From Holophaga foetida DSM 6591 (GTDB taxonomy: Bacteria; Acidobacteriota; Holophagae; Holophagales; Holophagaceae): a stretch of 64,000 nt of DNA. A program made the position numbers and the translations under genes. Shown here in pieces: positions 16,833 through 26,140 of this stretch; the first letter of the stretch is position 1, and every line of letters begins with the position of its first letter. A model generated the notes under the pieces. It worked only from the letters and a program-made list of their open reading frames with translations, did not search any database and was not told the DNA's origin. Where the stretch lies: assembly GCF_000242615.2 (NCBI RefSeq), contig NZ_KI912268.1, forward strand, positions 2,593,223 to 2,657,222, in the 5' to 3' direction.

Positions 16833-17522
16833 TCAGTCCTGTTCTACCTTCGGGAAGACCCGACCGGCCAGGAAGGCGCCCACCAGCGGAGCCACCCAGA
16901 ACAGCCAGAGCTGCTTGAGGGCCCAGCCTCCCGCGAAAAGGGCGGGCCCGGTGCTGCGGGCGGGGTTCACGCTGGTGTTGGTGACCGGGATGCTGATGAG
17001 GTGGATGAGGGTCAGACAGAGGCCGATGGCCAAGGGGGCGAAGCCCTGGGCGGCCTTCTTTGAGGTGGCTCCCAGGATCACGAAAAGGAAGAAGAAGGTC
17101 ATCACGATCTCGGTAACGAGGGCGGCGCTCAGGCCGTACTGGCCAGGGCTGTACGGCCCGTAACCATTGCTGGCGAAACCTCCGATGACGAATCCTGGCT
17201 TGCCCGAGGCGATCACGAAGAGGATGGTAGCTCCCGCAATGGCACCCAGAACCTGGGCCACCCAGTAGGGGACCAGATCCCCCCAGGAGAAGCGACCCGC
17301 CGTGGCCAGTCCCAGGGTGACCGCCGGATTGAGGTGACAGCCCGAGATGGGGCCGATGGCATAAGCCATGGTCACCACCGTGAGGCCGAAAGCCAAGGCC
17401 ACCCCATGGAATCCGATCCCCAGACCGGGAAAACCTGCCGCCAGCACAGCGCTGCCGCACCCGCCCAGGACCAGCCATAGCGTGCCGAAGAATTCCGCGG
17501 TTAGTCGATTGCTGAGTGGCAT
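16833..17522 (-). CDS. aqpZ: Aquaporin (MIP family), AqpZ-like
   Basis: 229 aa, six transmembrane helices and two NPA half-helices: [13 protein letters not shown] and [19 protein letters not shown]. The [16 protein letters not shown] end and the absence of the Asp after NPAR typical of GlpF point to a water channel rather than a glycerol facilitator. Inner membrane. It converges with nothing upstream and shares the hairpin repeat downstream. Confidence 0.93.
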   Translation of the reverse strand: MPLSNRLTAEFFGTLWLVLGGCGSAVLAAGFPGLGIGFHGVALAFGLTVVTMAYAIGPISGCHLNPAVTLGLATAGRFSWGDLVPYWVAQVLGAIAGATILFVIASGKPGFVIGGFASNGYGPYSPGQYGLSAALVTEIVMTFFFLFVILGATSKKAAQGFAPLAIGLCLTLIHLISIPVTNTSVNPARSTGPALFAGGWALKQLWLFWVAPLVGAFLAGRVFPKVEQD

Positions 17523-17696
17523 AGCTCCCCCATGACAATTGGATCATCTACCGCTCAAAGATAGGACCTTGCGAGGCCATGTAAACAAGCCACTTACATA
17601 ATTCGAAAGGGCTTCGGACGCACTGGCGCGCCCAGGTGAACCCTCAAGCGGGAATGCCTTTGGACTTTCGTCCTTTTTCCGCCATGCTGTAGGAGT

Positions 17697-19763
17697 ATGC
17701 CGCACCCCATGGACGCCTTCTTTGCCCCGCCCCAGGGGCGCATCTATGCCTGCTTTCCGGGGGCCGAGGAGCGGCCTGGGCAGCGCCGGATGGCGGAACT
17801 GGTGTCTGATGCCATCGCCGAGGGAGAGGGCCGCTTCGGGGCCTGGCGCCGCTCCGGCGGAGAGCCGGACACCAAGCCCAATGCCATGCTCCAGGCCATC
17901 GAGGCAGGCACCGGCACCGGCAAGTCCTTGGGCTACCTCATCCCTTCCCTGGCCTCGGGGCGCAACCCGGTGGTGGTCACCACCCGCACCAAGCAGCTCC
18001 AGCGCCAGCTCATGGACGAGGACCTGCCCCGGGTCCGGGGCATCCTGGGCCGGGAGGTGCGGGCCGTCTTGGCCAAGGGCCGTTCCAACTACCTCTGCAT
18101 GGCCGCCTGGGAAGAGATGGAAGCCCATCCACCGGCGGAGATGCAGGCCAAGGACCACGGTCTTTGGCTGGCCCTGCCCCGCTGGGCCCGGGAGACCCTC
18201 ACGGGGGACCGGGAGGAGCTGGGTACCCACGGCGAGGGGGAATCCGAACTCTGGGATCGCCTCAACGCCAGGGCCGAGCGCTGCACCGGCAAACAGTGCC
18301 CCCACTACGAGGCCTGCTTCCTCACCCGCCTGCGCAAGGAAGTCGCCGAGGCCGACCTCATCATCGCCAACCACGCCCTGCTCCTGGCGGACCGGGTTCT
18401 GCGGGAGTCGGCCTTCGGCCAGGTGCTGCCGGACGCTCCGGTGCTGATCCTGGACGAAGCCCACGAGATCGAGGAGCAGCTCACCGAAAGCTGTGCCGAG
18501 ATCTGGTCCAGCCGGGCCATGTCCATGCTCTTCCGGGACCTGGAATCCGAGTCATTCAAGGAGCCGGACGCCGCCGCCCTCTCGGCCCACCTGCTTCCCT
18601 GGGAGGACGCCTGGGGCCTGCTCCTGGCCCAGGTGCCCCTGGACAGCTCGGTCTACGGCTTCGATGATGGCCGCCTGCCCCTTTCCATCATTGCGGACGC
18701 AGTGGGGGCCTGGGTGGAAGCCGGGCAGGCCGCCTGGAAGGAGACCAAGCGTCTCGCCTCCCGCAGCACGGACAGCAGCCCCGAGAGCCTCAACTGGCGC
18801 AAGCTCGGCGAGCGCATCGGCACCGCCTTCGAGCGCATGGAGCAGATCTTCGCCCAGCCCGAGGGCTGGGTCTCCACCATCACCCGGGAGGGGCCCCACA
18901 CCGTGGTCTTCAAGGCCAACCCCGTGGATGTGAAGCCCTTCTTCCACCAGCACCTGCGCCGGGGCTTCGAAACGGTGATCCTCACCAGCGCCACCTTGCG
19001 GGATGGTCGCGGATTCAATGGCCTGCGCCTGCGCCTGGGGCTCTCGGAGGAGGAGGCCCAGCGCAGCGAGCACGTGGAAAGCCCCTTCGATTTCCTCAAG
19101 CAGGGGGTGCTCTTCGTGCCCCCGGATCTGCCGGAACGCAAGCCCGGCCGGGACGGCATCGGGGCCCCCCTCTGGGTGGAGAACTCCCTGGCGGCCATGG
19201 AGCGGCTCCTGGTGGCAAGCCGGGGCCGGGGCCTGCTCCTCTTCACCAGCCGCAAGATGCTGGCGGCCTTCCGCCCCCGCCTGGAGGCGGCGCTTCCCCA
19301 AATGACCTTCTTCGTCCAGGGCGAGGGCCTGACCCGCCACGCCATGCTGGACCGCTTCCGCAAGACTCCCAACGCCGTCCTCCTAGGCCTGGCGAGCTTC
19401 TGGCAGGGTGTCGATCTCCCAGGGGAGGCCCTCAGCCTAGTGGTGGTCACCGCCCTGCCCTTCACCCCGCCGGATGATCCGGTGCTCCAGGCCCGGGTCC
19501 GCGAAGCCGACGCCAAGCAGCAGGGCCTGGGTTTCATCGGCATCCAGGTCCCCCAGATGACCCTCAAGCTCAAGCAGGGCATCGGCCGCCTCATCCGCAC
19601 CCGCACGGACAAGGGGGTGGTCTGCATCCTGGACCCCCGCCTCATGCTGCCCCATGAGGACCGCTACGGGAAACGCTATGCAGCCCAGGTCCGCGCCGCC
19701 CTGCCCCCCTTCCCCATCACCCGGGACTGGGGCGAGGTGGAGGGCTTCCTGAAGGGGCTGTGA
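17697..19763 (+). CDS. DinG/XPD-like Fe-S DNA helicase
   Basis: 688 aa. Superfamily 2 helicase: Walker A GTGTGKSLGYLIPSLA near residues 67-82, motif II ILDEAHEIEEQL near residue 250, and motifs V-VI in LLGLASFWQGVDLPGE and KLKQGIGRLIRTRTDKG. Four cysteines for a 4Fe-4S cluster lie between motifs Ia and II (one in NYLCMAAW, three in RCTGKQCPHYEACFLTR). Acts on forked or R-loop DNA in repair. AGGAG is 1 base before this ATG and 13 before MDAFF at 17709; either may be the start. Confidence 0.93.
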   Translation: MPHPMDAFFAPPQGRIYACFPGAEERPGQRRMAELVSDAIAEGEGRFGAWRRSGGEPDTKPNAMLQAIEAGTGTGKSLGYLIPSLASGRNPVVVTTRTKQLQRQLMDEDLPRVRGILGREVRAVLAKGRSNYLCMAAWEEMEAHPPAEMQAKDHGLWLALPRWARETLTGDREELGTHGEGESELWDRLNARAERCTGKQCPHYEACFLTRLRKEVAEADLIIANHALLLADRVLRESAFGQVLPDAPVLILDEAHEIEEQLTESCAEIWSSRAMSMLFRDLESESFKEPDAAALSAHLLPWEDAWGLLLAQVPLDSSVYGFDDGRLPLSIIADAVGAWVEAGQAAWKETKRLASRSTDSSPESLNWRKLGERIGTAFERMEQIFAQPEGWVSTITREGPHTVVFKANPVDVKPFFHQHLRRGFETVILTSATLRDGRGFNGLRLRLGLSEEEAQRSEHVESPFDFLKQGVLFVPPDLPERKPGRDGIGAPLWVENSLAAMERLLVASRGRGLLLFTSRKMLAAFRPRLEAALPQMTFFVQGEGLTRHAMLDRFRKTPNAVLLGLASFWQGVDLPGEALSLVVVTALPFTPPDDPVLQARVREADAKQQGLGFIGIQVPQMTLKLKQGIGRLIRTRTDKGVVCILDPRLMLPHEDRYGKRYAAQVRAALPPFPITRDWGEVEGFLKGL

Positions 19764-19810
19764 GCCTGGAATGGATGCGCTAATCTTGGGGCACCCCTGC
19801 GGAGGAACCC

Positions 19811-21172
19811 ATGTCTGACGGTCCTTGCCTGATCCTGGTCGGCACCGGCGGCCGTGTCCCCCTGGCAGAGGGACTCACCGTAGGCAGGGGACCGGACAAC
19901 GCCCTGCGCCTGGACGATGGCAGCGTCTCAAGCCACCATGCCGTCTTCCGCTGCTTGGGCGGCAACTGGATGCTGCAGGACCTGGGCTCCACCAACGGCA
20001 CATGGGTGAACGAGGAGCGAGTCCAGGAGCGGGTCTGGCTTAAGGAAGGGGATCGCCTCCGCTTCGGCCTGGTGATGGCCCAGGTGGGGGGTCTGCCCGC
20101 GCCATTCACCGCACCCCTCCGCCCGCCTCCTGTTCCAGCCCGGAGCCTTCCGCCCCCTGTTCCCCTCCCCCAGGCGACCCCGGCACCGGGGGAGACCCCA
20201 TCCCAGCCCCTTCCCCAGCCGATCCCACCAACCCGCCGGAAGGGCTCCCGCTGGGGCTGTCTCCTGGGGATCGCCCTGCCACTCCTGATCATTCTCGCCG
20301 CCCTGGGGGTCTGGTTGCTCATGGGTCGCTCCGGCAACTCCATGGCGGGTCCCCTGGCCTTCCGGGAGTCTGCCCGGAAGAATGCGCCCGGGGCATTCCA
20401 GAAGGCCCTCGCCCCCTCCATGCAGAGCCGCCTCGGGGGCATCAACGAAGTGCTCTGGCCCACCGCCGACGCCCCCGTGGGCTGGGCATTCTTCTTCAAC
20501 ACCTCCCTCGTGGCGGGGGCGCCGGAGCAGAAGGGCCTCAAGCCCGTGCTCTTCTACCATCCCTGGGCCGATGTGGGGCTCCTCACCCTATGGAAGGGCC
20601 CGGAGACCATGGTGGACCTGGAACTGGTGCCCGGGAGCGCATTGCGGGGAGAAGGGCCACCCTTCGGCTCCCCTGGATGGGCCAAGGAGGGCTACGGGCC
20701 CCACGGCGTCGGCTACACCACGGCCCAGACCATCCGCGCCTTCGAGCGCACCTTCGCCGATGGGACGGATCTCCGGAAGATCACCGCCGCCGCCCCCGAT
20801 GCCCTCCGGGTGGCCTGCGGCAGCCAGATGGCCCAGGTGGTCCGTTCGCTGGTCACCTTCAGCCAGCCTATGAACAATCCGGTGCGCATGGCCTACATCC
20901 GTCTCATGGCCGAGGGTGCTACCGCCGTCGGCCAGACTCGGAGCACCCCCAGCTCCTCCGCTGAAGCCCTCCGGGCTTTGCCGCAGGAGGCGTGGGCGGC
21001 CTTCAAGCCGACCGTCATGGTGGACGCCGGGGGGAAGGTCCTGGTGATGGCCCACAACGGCTCGAACCCCGACCTATTCCTGGGAATCGTCTTCCAGCGG
21101 GAAGAGGGGGCCCTTGCCCCTGAGCGGCTAGATCTCCTCAGCTTCAATGCCTGCTACGGGGGGCTGAAATGA
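19811..21172 (+). CDS. FHA-domain membrane protein
   Basis: 453 aa. N-terminal forkhead-associated domain (residues ~1-95): TVGRGPDNALRLDDGSVSSH and LQDLGSTNGTWVNEERV contain the Arg, Ser and Asn that bind phosphothreonine. A Pro-rich linker (100-145) and one transmembrane helix (about 153-173, CLLGIALPLLIILAALGVWLL) follow, then an extracytoplasmic domain of ~270 aa with no recognised family. Its stop overlaps the next gene's ATG (ATGA). It may couple Ser/Thr-kinase signalling to the envelope; no kinase is in the window. Confidence 0.85.
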   Translation: MSDGPCLILVGTGGRVPLAEGLTVGRGPDNALRLDDGSVSSHHAVFRCLGGNWMLQDLGSTNGTWVNEERVQERVWLKEGDRLRFGLVMAQVGGLPAPFTAPLRPPPVPARSLPPPVPLPQATPAPGETPSQPLPQPIPPTRRKGSRWGCLLGIALPLLIILAALGVWLLMGRSGNSMAGPLAFRESARKNAPGAFQKALAPSMQSRLGGINEVLWPTADAPVGWAFFFNTSLVAGAPEQKGLKPVLFYHPWADVGLLTLWKGPETMVDLELVPGSALRGEGPPFGSPGWAKEGYGPHGVGYTTAQTIRAFERTFADGTDLRKITAAAPDALRVACGSQMAQVVRSLVTFSQPMNNPVRMAYIRLMAEGATAVGQTRSTPSSSAEALRALPQEAWAAFKPTVMVDAGGKVLVMAHNGSNPDLFLGIVFQREEGALAPERLDLLSFNACYGGLK

Positions 21173-22269
21173 TGCGCATGTCGATGGAACGCGGCGTGGC
21201 CATCGCCGCTTGCGCGGGTGCCCTGCTTTGGCTGGGGGCCCAGAACGCCTCCGACACAGCTCCCCTGGCCATCAGCACCACCGAAGGCAGCGGGGCCCTC
21301 TACGACGCCATGGAAACCGTCGGAACCACGGTCACCACCGCCAAGACCGAGGGCGTGGACAAGACCCTGGAGACCCTCCAGGCTGGCTACCAGAAGGCTT
21401 CCGAGGGCAACCGCCACGCCGCCAAGCAGATGTCAGGGATGACCAAGGGCGCGGACGCCCGGGCCTGGCAGGGGCAGCAGGCGGGCAAGGCCGGCTTCCT
21501 GCGCAAGGTCAGGCTGGTGGGGGATGTCATCGAGATCGTCGACAGCTTCAGCAGTGCCGCAGGGTACCTCGCGGAGGGGGACACCACCGGGGCCGCCGCC
21601 GTCTTCATCAACGGCCTGGGCAAGAAGGGGGCTTCCGCCCTGGGGGCCGCCGCAGGCAGCCTGGGCGGTCCCGTGGGAGCGGTGGTGGGCGCCGAGGGAG
21701 GGGACCGGGCCTACAAGCACTATGTGGAGGGCAAGGTCGACAAGCTGGCGGACGACAAGCGGACCCAGGATGCCAAGGACCGTCTGCTGGGATTGCCCAT
21801 GGCGGGCCGCTACGCCGGGACCGTCACCTGGATCCACAAGCCCCCCTATGACGCCTCCACGGGGGCGCCGCCCGTGAGCTTCCGCTTCCAGGGTCCCATG
21901 ACGGCGGACCTTGATCGGGACGGGAACCTCTCCATGCACTTCGACCTGAAGGGCACCATGGAGGGACTCGGCGTGGCGGGCCAGACCGCTGGCATCTCCA
22001 TGGGGCTCAGGATGAGCACCCGGGGGGATCTGAAGGGGAGCGCCAGGGATGGCAGCTTCAGTGCCAAGGGCACAGCCACCAGCGATTCCACCTTCAACGT
22101 CGACTTCGGCGGCAGGCCGGGCGCGCCTGCGAACCAGACCCAGCGGAGTTCCGGCGGCGGCGCCGTATCGGCCAGCGGCACCTTCACCCGCGAGACCCTT
22201 CAGGGCACCATGTCCGCCCCCGGCCCCAACGCCAAGCCCATCACCTTCACACTCACCAAGCAGCGGTGA
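21169..22269 (+). CDS. Exported glycine/alanine-rich protein, partner of the FHA protein
   Basis: 366 aa, coupled by ATGA to the FHA gene. A signal peptide or anchor occupies residues ~8-25. A helical region follows (residues 40-120), then a glycine-zipper-like stretch (KKGASALGAAAGSLGGPVGA, 145-175) and a beta-rich C-terminus containing FRFQGPMTADLDRDGNL and Thr/Ser/Gly repeats. No known family. The glycine zipper suggests membrane insertion or oligomerisation. It most likely works with the FHA protein's outer domain. Confidence 0.7.
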   Translation: MMRMSMERGVAIAACAGALLWLGAQNASDTAPLAISTTEGSGALYDAMETVGTTVTTAKTEGVDKTLETLQAGYQKASEGNRHAAKQMSGMTKGADARAWQGQQAGKAGFLRKVRLVGDVIEIVDSFSSAAGYLAEGDTTGAAAVFINGLGKKGASALGAAAGSLGGPVGAVVGAEGGDRAYKHYVEGKVDKLADDKRTQDAKDRLLGLPMAGRYAGTVTWIHKPPYDASTGAPPVSFRFQGPMTADLDRDGNLSMHFDLKGTMEGLGVAGQTAGISMGLRMSTRGDLKGSARDGSFSAKGTATSDSTFNVDFGGRPGAPANQTQRSSGGGAVSASGTFTRETLQGTMSAPGPNAKPITFTLTKQR

Positions 22270-22284
22270 GAAAACGGAAGTTGG

Positions 22285-22324
22285 CTAAAGAGAAAGCGGC
22301 CACGGGGGAAGCCCCGTGACCGCT
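22285..22324 (-). terminator. Terminator of the outer-membrane protein gene
   Basis: Hairpin 22295-22324 (AGCGGTCACGGGG / CCCCGTGGCCGCT read on the minus strand, one wobble pair) followed on the minus strand by TTCTCTTT. It lies between two convergent genes and has the T-tract only for the minus-strand gene. Confidence 0.75.
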
Positions 22325-22346
22325 GCTTCAAGCCTGCTGGCCGGAC

Positions 22347-22865
22347 TTAGAAGTACATCCGGACGAAGAGGGAGCTGAAGGTGTTGATGTCGTTCTCCTG
22401 AGCAGCGTTGCCGCACCTATCATAGCGCTCGAAGGAGACACCGGCCTTCCCGCCGAAGGAAACGTTCTTGTTGACGAGGTATTCCAGGCCAACGGCGGGC
22501 TCGATGGCGATGGTGTTGTAGCTCGACTTGGAGCTGTAGCCGGGCTCTTCATACTTGGAGGTGGAGCGATTCACGCTCACAGCGGCGCCGTAGAAGAACT
22601 CGAGAGACTGGACAGCCGCCTGGTGCTTGTAGACACCGAAGCCCACACCGTACGAGGCCTGCTTCTCCTTCTCGTAGCCATTGCTGTAGTGGTAGTTGGA
22701 AGAGCTGAAGTTCACGCTGGGCTCCAGGACGATGCCGCCCTTCAGGCGAACAGGAGCGGTGATGGCATAGGAATCTTCAGCCACGGAGAAGCCAAGACCG
22801 TAGTCGGCGGCGGAGAGGGAGGCCACGCAGGCCAGGGAGAGGAAGGGGATGCTTAGAAACTTCAT
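22347..22865 (-). CDS. Small outer-membrane beta-barrel protein
   Basis: 172 aa from the ATG at 22865, with AGGAG five bases upstream. Sec signal peptide MKFLSIPFLSLACVASLSAA, then about eight alternating amphipathic strands (SYAITAPVRLKGGIVLEPSV, QSLEFFYGAAVSVN, TIAIEPAVGLEYLVN, VSFGGKAGVSFERYD). It ends in VRMYF; a C-terminal aromatic Phe is the BamA recognition signal. Looks like an OmpA/Opa-like eight-stranded barrel. Function unknown. A TATACT -10-like element sits at 22925-22930 on this strand, without a well-spaced -35. Confidence 0.8.
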   Translation of the reverse strand: MKFLSIPFLSLACVASLSAADYGLGFSVAEDSYAITAPVRLKGGIVLEPSVNFSSSNYHYSNGYEKEKQASYGVGFGVYKHQAAVQSLEFFYGAAVSVNRSTSKYEEPGYSSKSSYNTIAIEPAVGLEYLVNKNVSFGGKAGVSFERYDRCGNAAQENDINTFSSLFVRMYF

Positions 22866-23318
22866 AGTGACTCCTGAATAGGGGGCCTTCATGGCCCGGG
22901 TTGGGTCTTCTACAGCTTAGCAGGAGTATACGATGCATGGAAATAAACGTTATCAATCGAGATAAATTTCTTTATTTATCATAATTAAAACATGACATAT
23001 ATCAAAAGGCATCCGTTCAGCTCGAAAGCCGCGGATGAATTGGATGCACGCAGGAGAAAGATCCGGTTATCTGCGTTGCAAAGCTTGATCTCCCCGTTCC
23101 AGGAGAAGCAAAGGCCGCTTCAGACTCACACCAAAGCGCCGCCAACCACAGAGTCTCCATATCTATAATTACAATTATTTTATATATAACATCGCCGGCA
23201 TATTTTGACAGCAGTTCATCAGCCTTCTGCTTTTATCCTGCCCATCCTGCATATCTTGTTTAAAAGCTTTGATTACACTATGTTAAAGGCCCCATTCGGT
23301 TCAAAGGGAGGTGCGGAA
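22866..23318. other. AT-rich intergenic region
   Basis: Between the outer-membrane protein and nrdR. Contains long A/T runs (22950-23000, 23158-23195) that stand out from the GC-rich surroundings, and a half copy of the ATCCTG repeat at 23235-23261. No gene or RNA is recognisable. It may hold promoters for the outer-membrane protein and be a scar of an insertion. Confidence 0.4.
23235..23261. repeat. Diverged half copy of the ATCCTG repeat
   Basis: ATCCTGCCCATCCTGCATAT with CTTGTT matches one arm of the inverted repeat at 16752-16819 with about four changes, but the second arm is missing. Confidence 0.65.
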
Positions 23319-23918
23319 TCAGTGCCGCTTCTTGGTTTTGGGGGGAACAGCCCCCAGATCCGGAAAAAGGGGCGTTGAGCTCGCGACGCTCGTCGGAAGT
23401 GGCAAGGTGGGAACGGCCTTCCGGAGCAGGCCCCTTGGCTCGACCTTCGCTTCGATGGGAGGCTGGACGCCCGCCATCATGCCCTCCAGGGCCTTGACGA
23501 AGTCCGGGAGATCCTTGAACTGGCGATACACCGAAGCGAAGCGCACGTAGGCCACGGAATCCAGGGCCTTCAGGCCGTCCATCACCAGTTCCCCCAGGTC
23601 CCGGCTGGCGATCTCGCGATCCGGGTGTTCCAAGAGGCGGGCCTGGATGTCCGACACCAGTTCTTCCTGCTGGGCCAGGGAGACGGGGCGTTTCTGGCAG
23701 GCGGCCATGATGCCCCGGCTGAGCTTCTGCCGGTCGAAGGGCTCCCGGCGCCCGTCCTTCTTCACAATGAGGAGCGGCACTTCCTCCACCCGCTCGTAGC
23801 TGGTGAAACGGCGCCCGCACTTGAGGCACTCCCGGCGGCGGCGGATGGAATCCCCCTCCCGGGACTCCCTGGAGTCCACCACCTTGTCCTCGTGATGACC
23901 GCAGAAGGGGCAGCGCAT
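23319..23918 (-). CDS. nrdR: Ribonucleotide reductase repressor NrdR
   Basis: 199 aa. Zinc ribbon MRCPFCGHHEDKVVDSRES with the second Cys pair in CLKCGRRFTSYERVE, then an ATP-cone (VKKDGRREPFDRQKLSRGI to SVAYVRFASVYRQF). NrdR binds ATP or dATP and represses ribonucleotide reductase genes. About 45 residues longer than typical: a Pro/Lys-rich tail (residues 155-199) has no known role. No nrd genes are in the window. Confidence 0.95.
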   Translation of the reverse strand: MRCPFCGHHEDKVVDSRESREGDSIRRRRECLKCGRRFTSYERVEEVPLLIVKKDGRREPFDRQKLSRGIMAACQKRPVSLAQQEELVSDIQARLLEHPDREIASRDLGELVMDGLKALDSVAYVRFASVYRQFKDLPDFVKALEGMMAGVQPPIEAKVEPRGLLRKAVPTLPLPTSVASSTPLFPDLGAVPPKTKKRH

Positions 23919-24040
23919 GACTTACAGCCTAACCCGCATGCTCGTGGGAATCACTGAACCTTGTGGAGAAATCAAGCAAAGTGCGATCAAATGATGAATT
24001 TGGTATTATTATTTTTTAAACATAAATTGGGAGAATTCCC

Positions 24041-26074
24041 GTGGAACGTCGTCACGTGCTGGCCTGGTTCAGCGTCCTTGGGCTCTCCCAAGTCCTGCGA
24101 GCAGAACCCGCAGGGCCATCCGAGGTGGTGCCGTCCTACCAACCCTCCTGCCTCCATCCAAACGGACGCTGGGTAGCCCTCCCGGGTCCCAAAGGGGATC
24201 CCATTGAACTCTGGGACGTCTACACCGGCCAACGGGCCGCAGTTCTCCCAATGGCGAGCCAGTCAGAGGACAGTCCCTACCCCGGCGGACTCGGCGAAGC
24301 CATGGCCACCCCGCGTGGCCAGTACAGCACCTTCAAGGGAGCCCTCTTCACCGGACCCTCGGCCCTGGTCGGAGCCTGGCGCGGCTATGACGATGGATTT
24401 TCCTGGGTGGTGGGACTCCCGGGATCGACCCTGGCCCACCGCCACCTCCGGGCCTCGGACAGCGCCCCGAACAAGGCATTCGGTGCGCTCCCCAGGGGGG
24501 TGCAGGATTGCCTGGGATCACTGTCATCAGAGGAAGTGATTTGGCACAGACGCCGGTCGCTCAACGCTTCGTCTCAGGGGGACGCCTGGAAGGTCACCCA
24601 GGGGGAAACTCAGGCACCCATGGCAGAACTACAATTCCCGGGTAATTTCGATCCAGGGGCGCACCCGGCTTCCCGGGGTGCCTTCTCCCCCTCCGGCAAC
24701 ACGGTGGCCTTCACCCAGGAGGGCTGCCATCCGTTAGCACTCTCTTACGATCACCTCCCCACCCAAGCCATGGCCCGGGTGCATCTCTGGTCATGGCGCA
24801 GCAAGAACCGGCCAGTACCCCTGGAGGTCGGCAAGGGTGACATCAGTCAGATCCGCCCCTTGGATGAAAAGCGATGGGTGGTGGCCCTGCACCAACACGG
24901 GATCATTACCCGCAGCCTGATTCCCCTGGGCCGAACCCGCTTGGTGGAACTCCCCTCCCTGAAGGAGTTCACCCCGAGAATCACGGAGGCTCAATCTTGC
25001 CAGCTGGGGGTGGACTTACAGCGAGGCATTCTGGTGGCTCAGTACGGGGCCGGCACTGTCCGCTGTTACGAGCTGGCCACCCGCCGCATGACTCGCCTGA
25101 TGACCGCCTTCATGCCCCACCAGGGGCTTCTGGCCTGGGGCTGCGATAGTCGGCACCTCTTGGCAGCCCGTCCACTTGGCCCAGCCTGCCTCTGGGACCG
25201 CCAGGGCCACTCCACCAAAGAGCTCGGATGCATGGATGAACTCATAAGGCCTCCCGTTGCAGAACTAGGAGACAGCACCCGCTGTCTCGCCTGGAGCGTG
25301 GAGCTGGGCCTGCTGCTCCAGGGCGATCAAAACGGAGCCATCCGGGCCTTCCAGCGAAGCGGACTCCGCTTCTCACCCGACCGAAAGACGGCCCTGCACA
25401 AGCCCCGGCCCACACCCCCCGTCTGGCAGCTGCCAGGGGATGGCCATGCCCTGCGAGTACTGGGGGTTGTGGGCGGGGAATGGCTTGTGGGACTGGAGCA
25501 GGAGGGCAGGCTTAAGGTCTGGTTCCTGCCTCAGCGCCGCCTTCATGCGCAGCTTCAGGCCCACCCCCTGCGGGCGAACGCCATGGTCATCGACTGGGAG
25601 AACCACCGGATCTTCACCGGTGGACACGACAGTGTCCGAAGCTGGTCCTTCCCCGACCTGAAGCCCGGGATCGTGATGGATACCCAGGGCCATTGGGTGA
25701 GCAGCCTAGCCTTGAGAGGAACCCAGCTGGTGGTGGGTTCCCTGGATGGCGTAATTCGCCTCTTCGACGCGGACACCGGCCAACCCCGTTGGCAAATCGA
25801 AGCCCATGGAGGTTGGGTAGGGGGACTCGACTTCTCCCCGGGCGGAAGCCTGGCCAGCGGCGGCGAGGACTGCAGTGTCGCCCTCTGGGATCCGGAAAAG
25901 GGAGGCCAGCTGAAGCGCTGTCAGGGGGCAGGGAACCTGCCGAAGTGGAGCCCGGATGGCGGTGTTCTGGCCGTCTATGCCCATGACCGGGTGAAGGTGC
26001 TCACCCCAGATCTGGGGTTCCAGGATTTGGAGTGCCGTCACCTGAAGCTGGACTGGGGGGACGACTACACTTGA
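24041..26074 (+). CDS. Exported WD40-like repeat protein
   Basis: 677 aa from a GTG at 24041. A signal peptide is probable (MERRHVLAWFSVLGLSQVLR, cleavage after Ala). Repeating beta-propeller strands run through the protein, with typical units such as GRWVALPGPKGDPIELWDVY, RGTQLVVGSLDGVIRLFDAD and GSLASGGEDCSVALWDPEKG. The last three repeats are the best preserved. Probably one or two propellers for protein binding in the periplasm. No catalytic residues; no known partner. Confidence 0.78.
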   Translation: MERRHVLAWFSVLGLSQVLRAEPAGPSEVVPSYQPSCLHPNGRWVALPGPKGDPIELWDVYTGQRAAVLPMASQSEDSPYPGGLGEAMATPRGQYSTFKGALFTGPSALVGAWRGYDDGFSWVVGLPGSTLAHRHLRASDSAPNKAFGALPRGVQDCLGSLSSEEVIWHRRRSLNASSQGDAWKVTQGETQAPMAELQFPGNFDPGAHPASRGAFSPSGNTVAFTQEGCHPLALSYDHLPTQAMARVHLWSWRSKNRPVPLEVGKGDISQIRPLDEKRWVVALHQHGIITRSLIPLGRTRLVELPSLKEFTPRITEAQSCQLGVDLQRGILVAQYGAGTVRCYELATRRMTRLMTAFMPHQGLLAWGCDSRHLLAARPLGPACLWDRQGHSTKELGCMDELIRPPVAELGDSTRCLAWSVELGLLLQGDQNGAIRAFQRSGLRFSPDRKTALHKPRPTPPVWQLPGDGHALRVLGVVGGEWLVGLEQEGRLKVWFLPQRRLHAQLQAHPLRANAMVIDWENHRIFTGGHDSVRSWSFPDLKPGIVMDTQGHWVSSLALRGTQLVVGSLDGVIRLFDADTGQPRWQIEAHGGWVGGLDFSPGGSLASGGEDCSVALWDPEKGGQLKRCQGAGNLPKWSPDGGVLAVYAHDRVKVLTPDLGFQDLECRHLKLDWGDDYT

Positions 26075-26087
26075 CCCAGAACGCGAA

Positions 26088-26121
26088 CCGCCAAGTGGGA
26101 AGCAGGCATCCCACTTGGCGG
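26088..26121. terminator. Hairpin between convergent genes
   Basis: A 13-bp perfect stem (CCGCCAAGTGGGA / TCCCACTTGGCGG) with an 8-base loop between the WD40-like gene and glyA, which converge. There is no T-run on either side, so it may act through pausing or with Rho. Confidence 0.55.
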
Positions 26122-26140
26122 GCGAGTGTGACGAAGCGCC

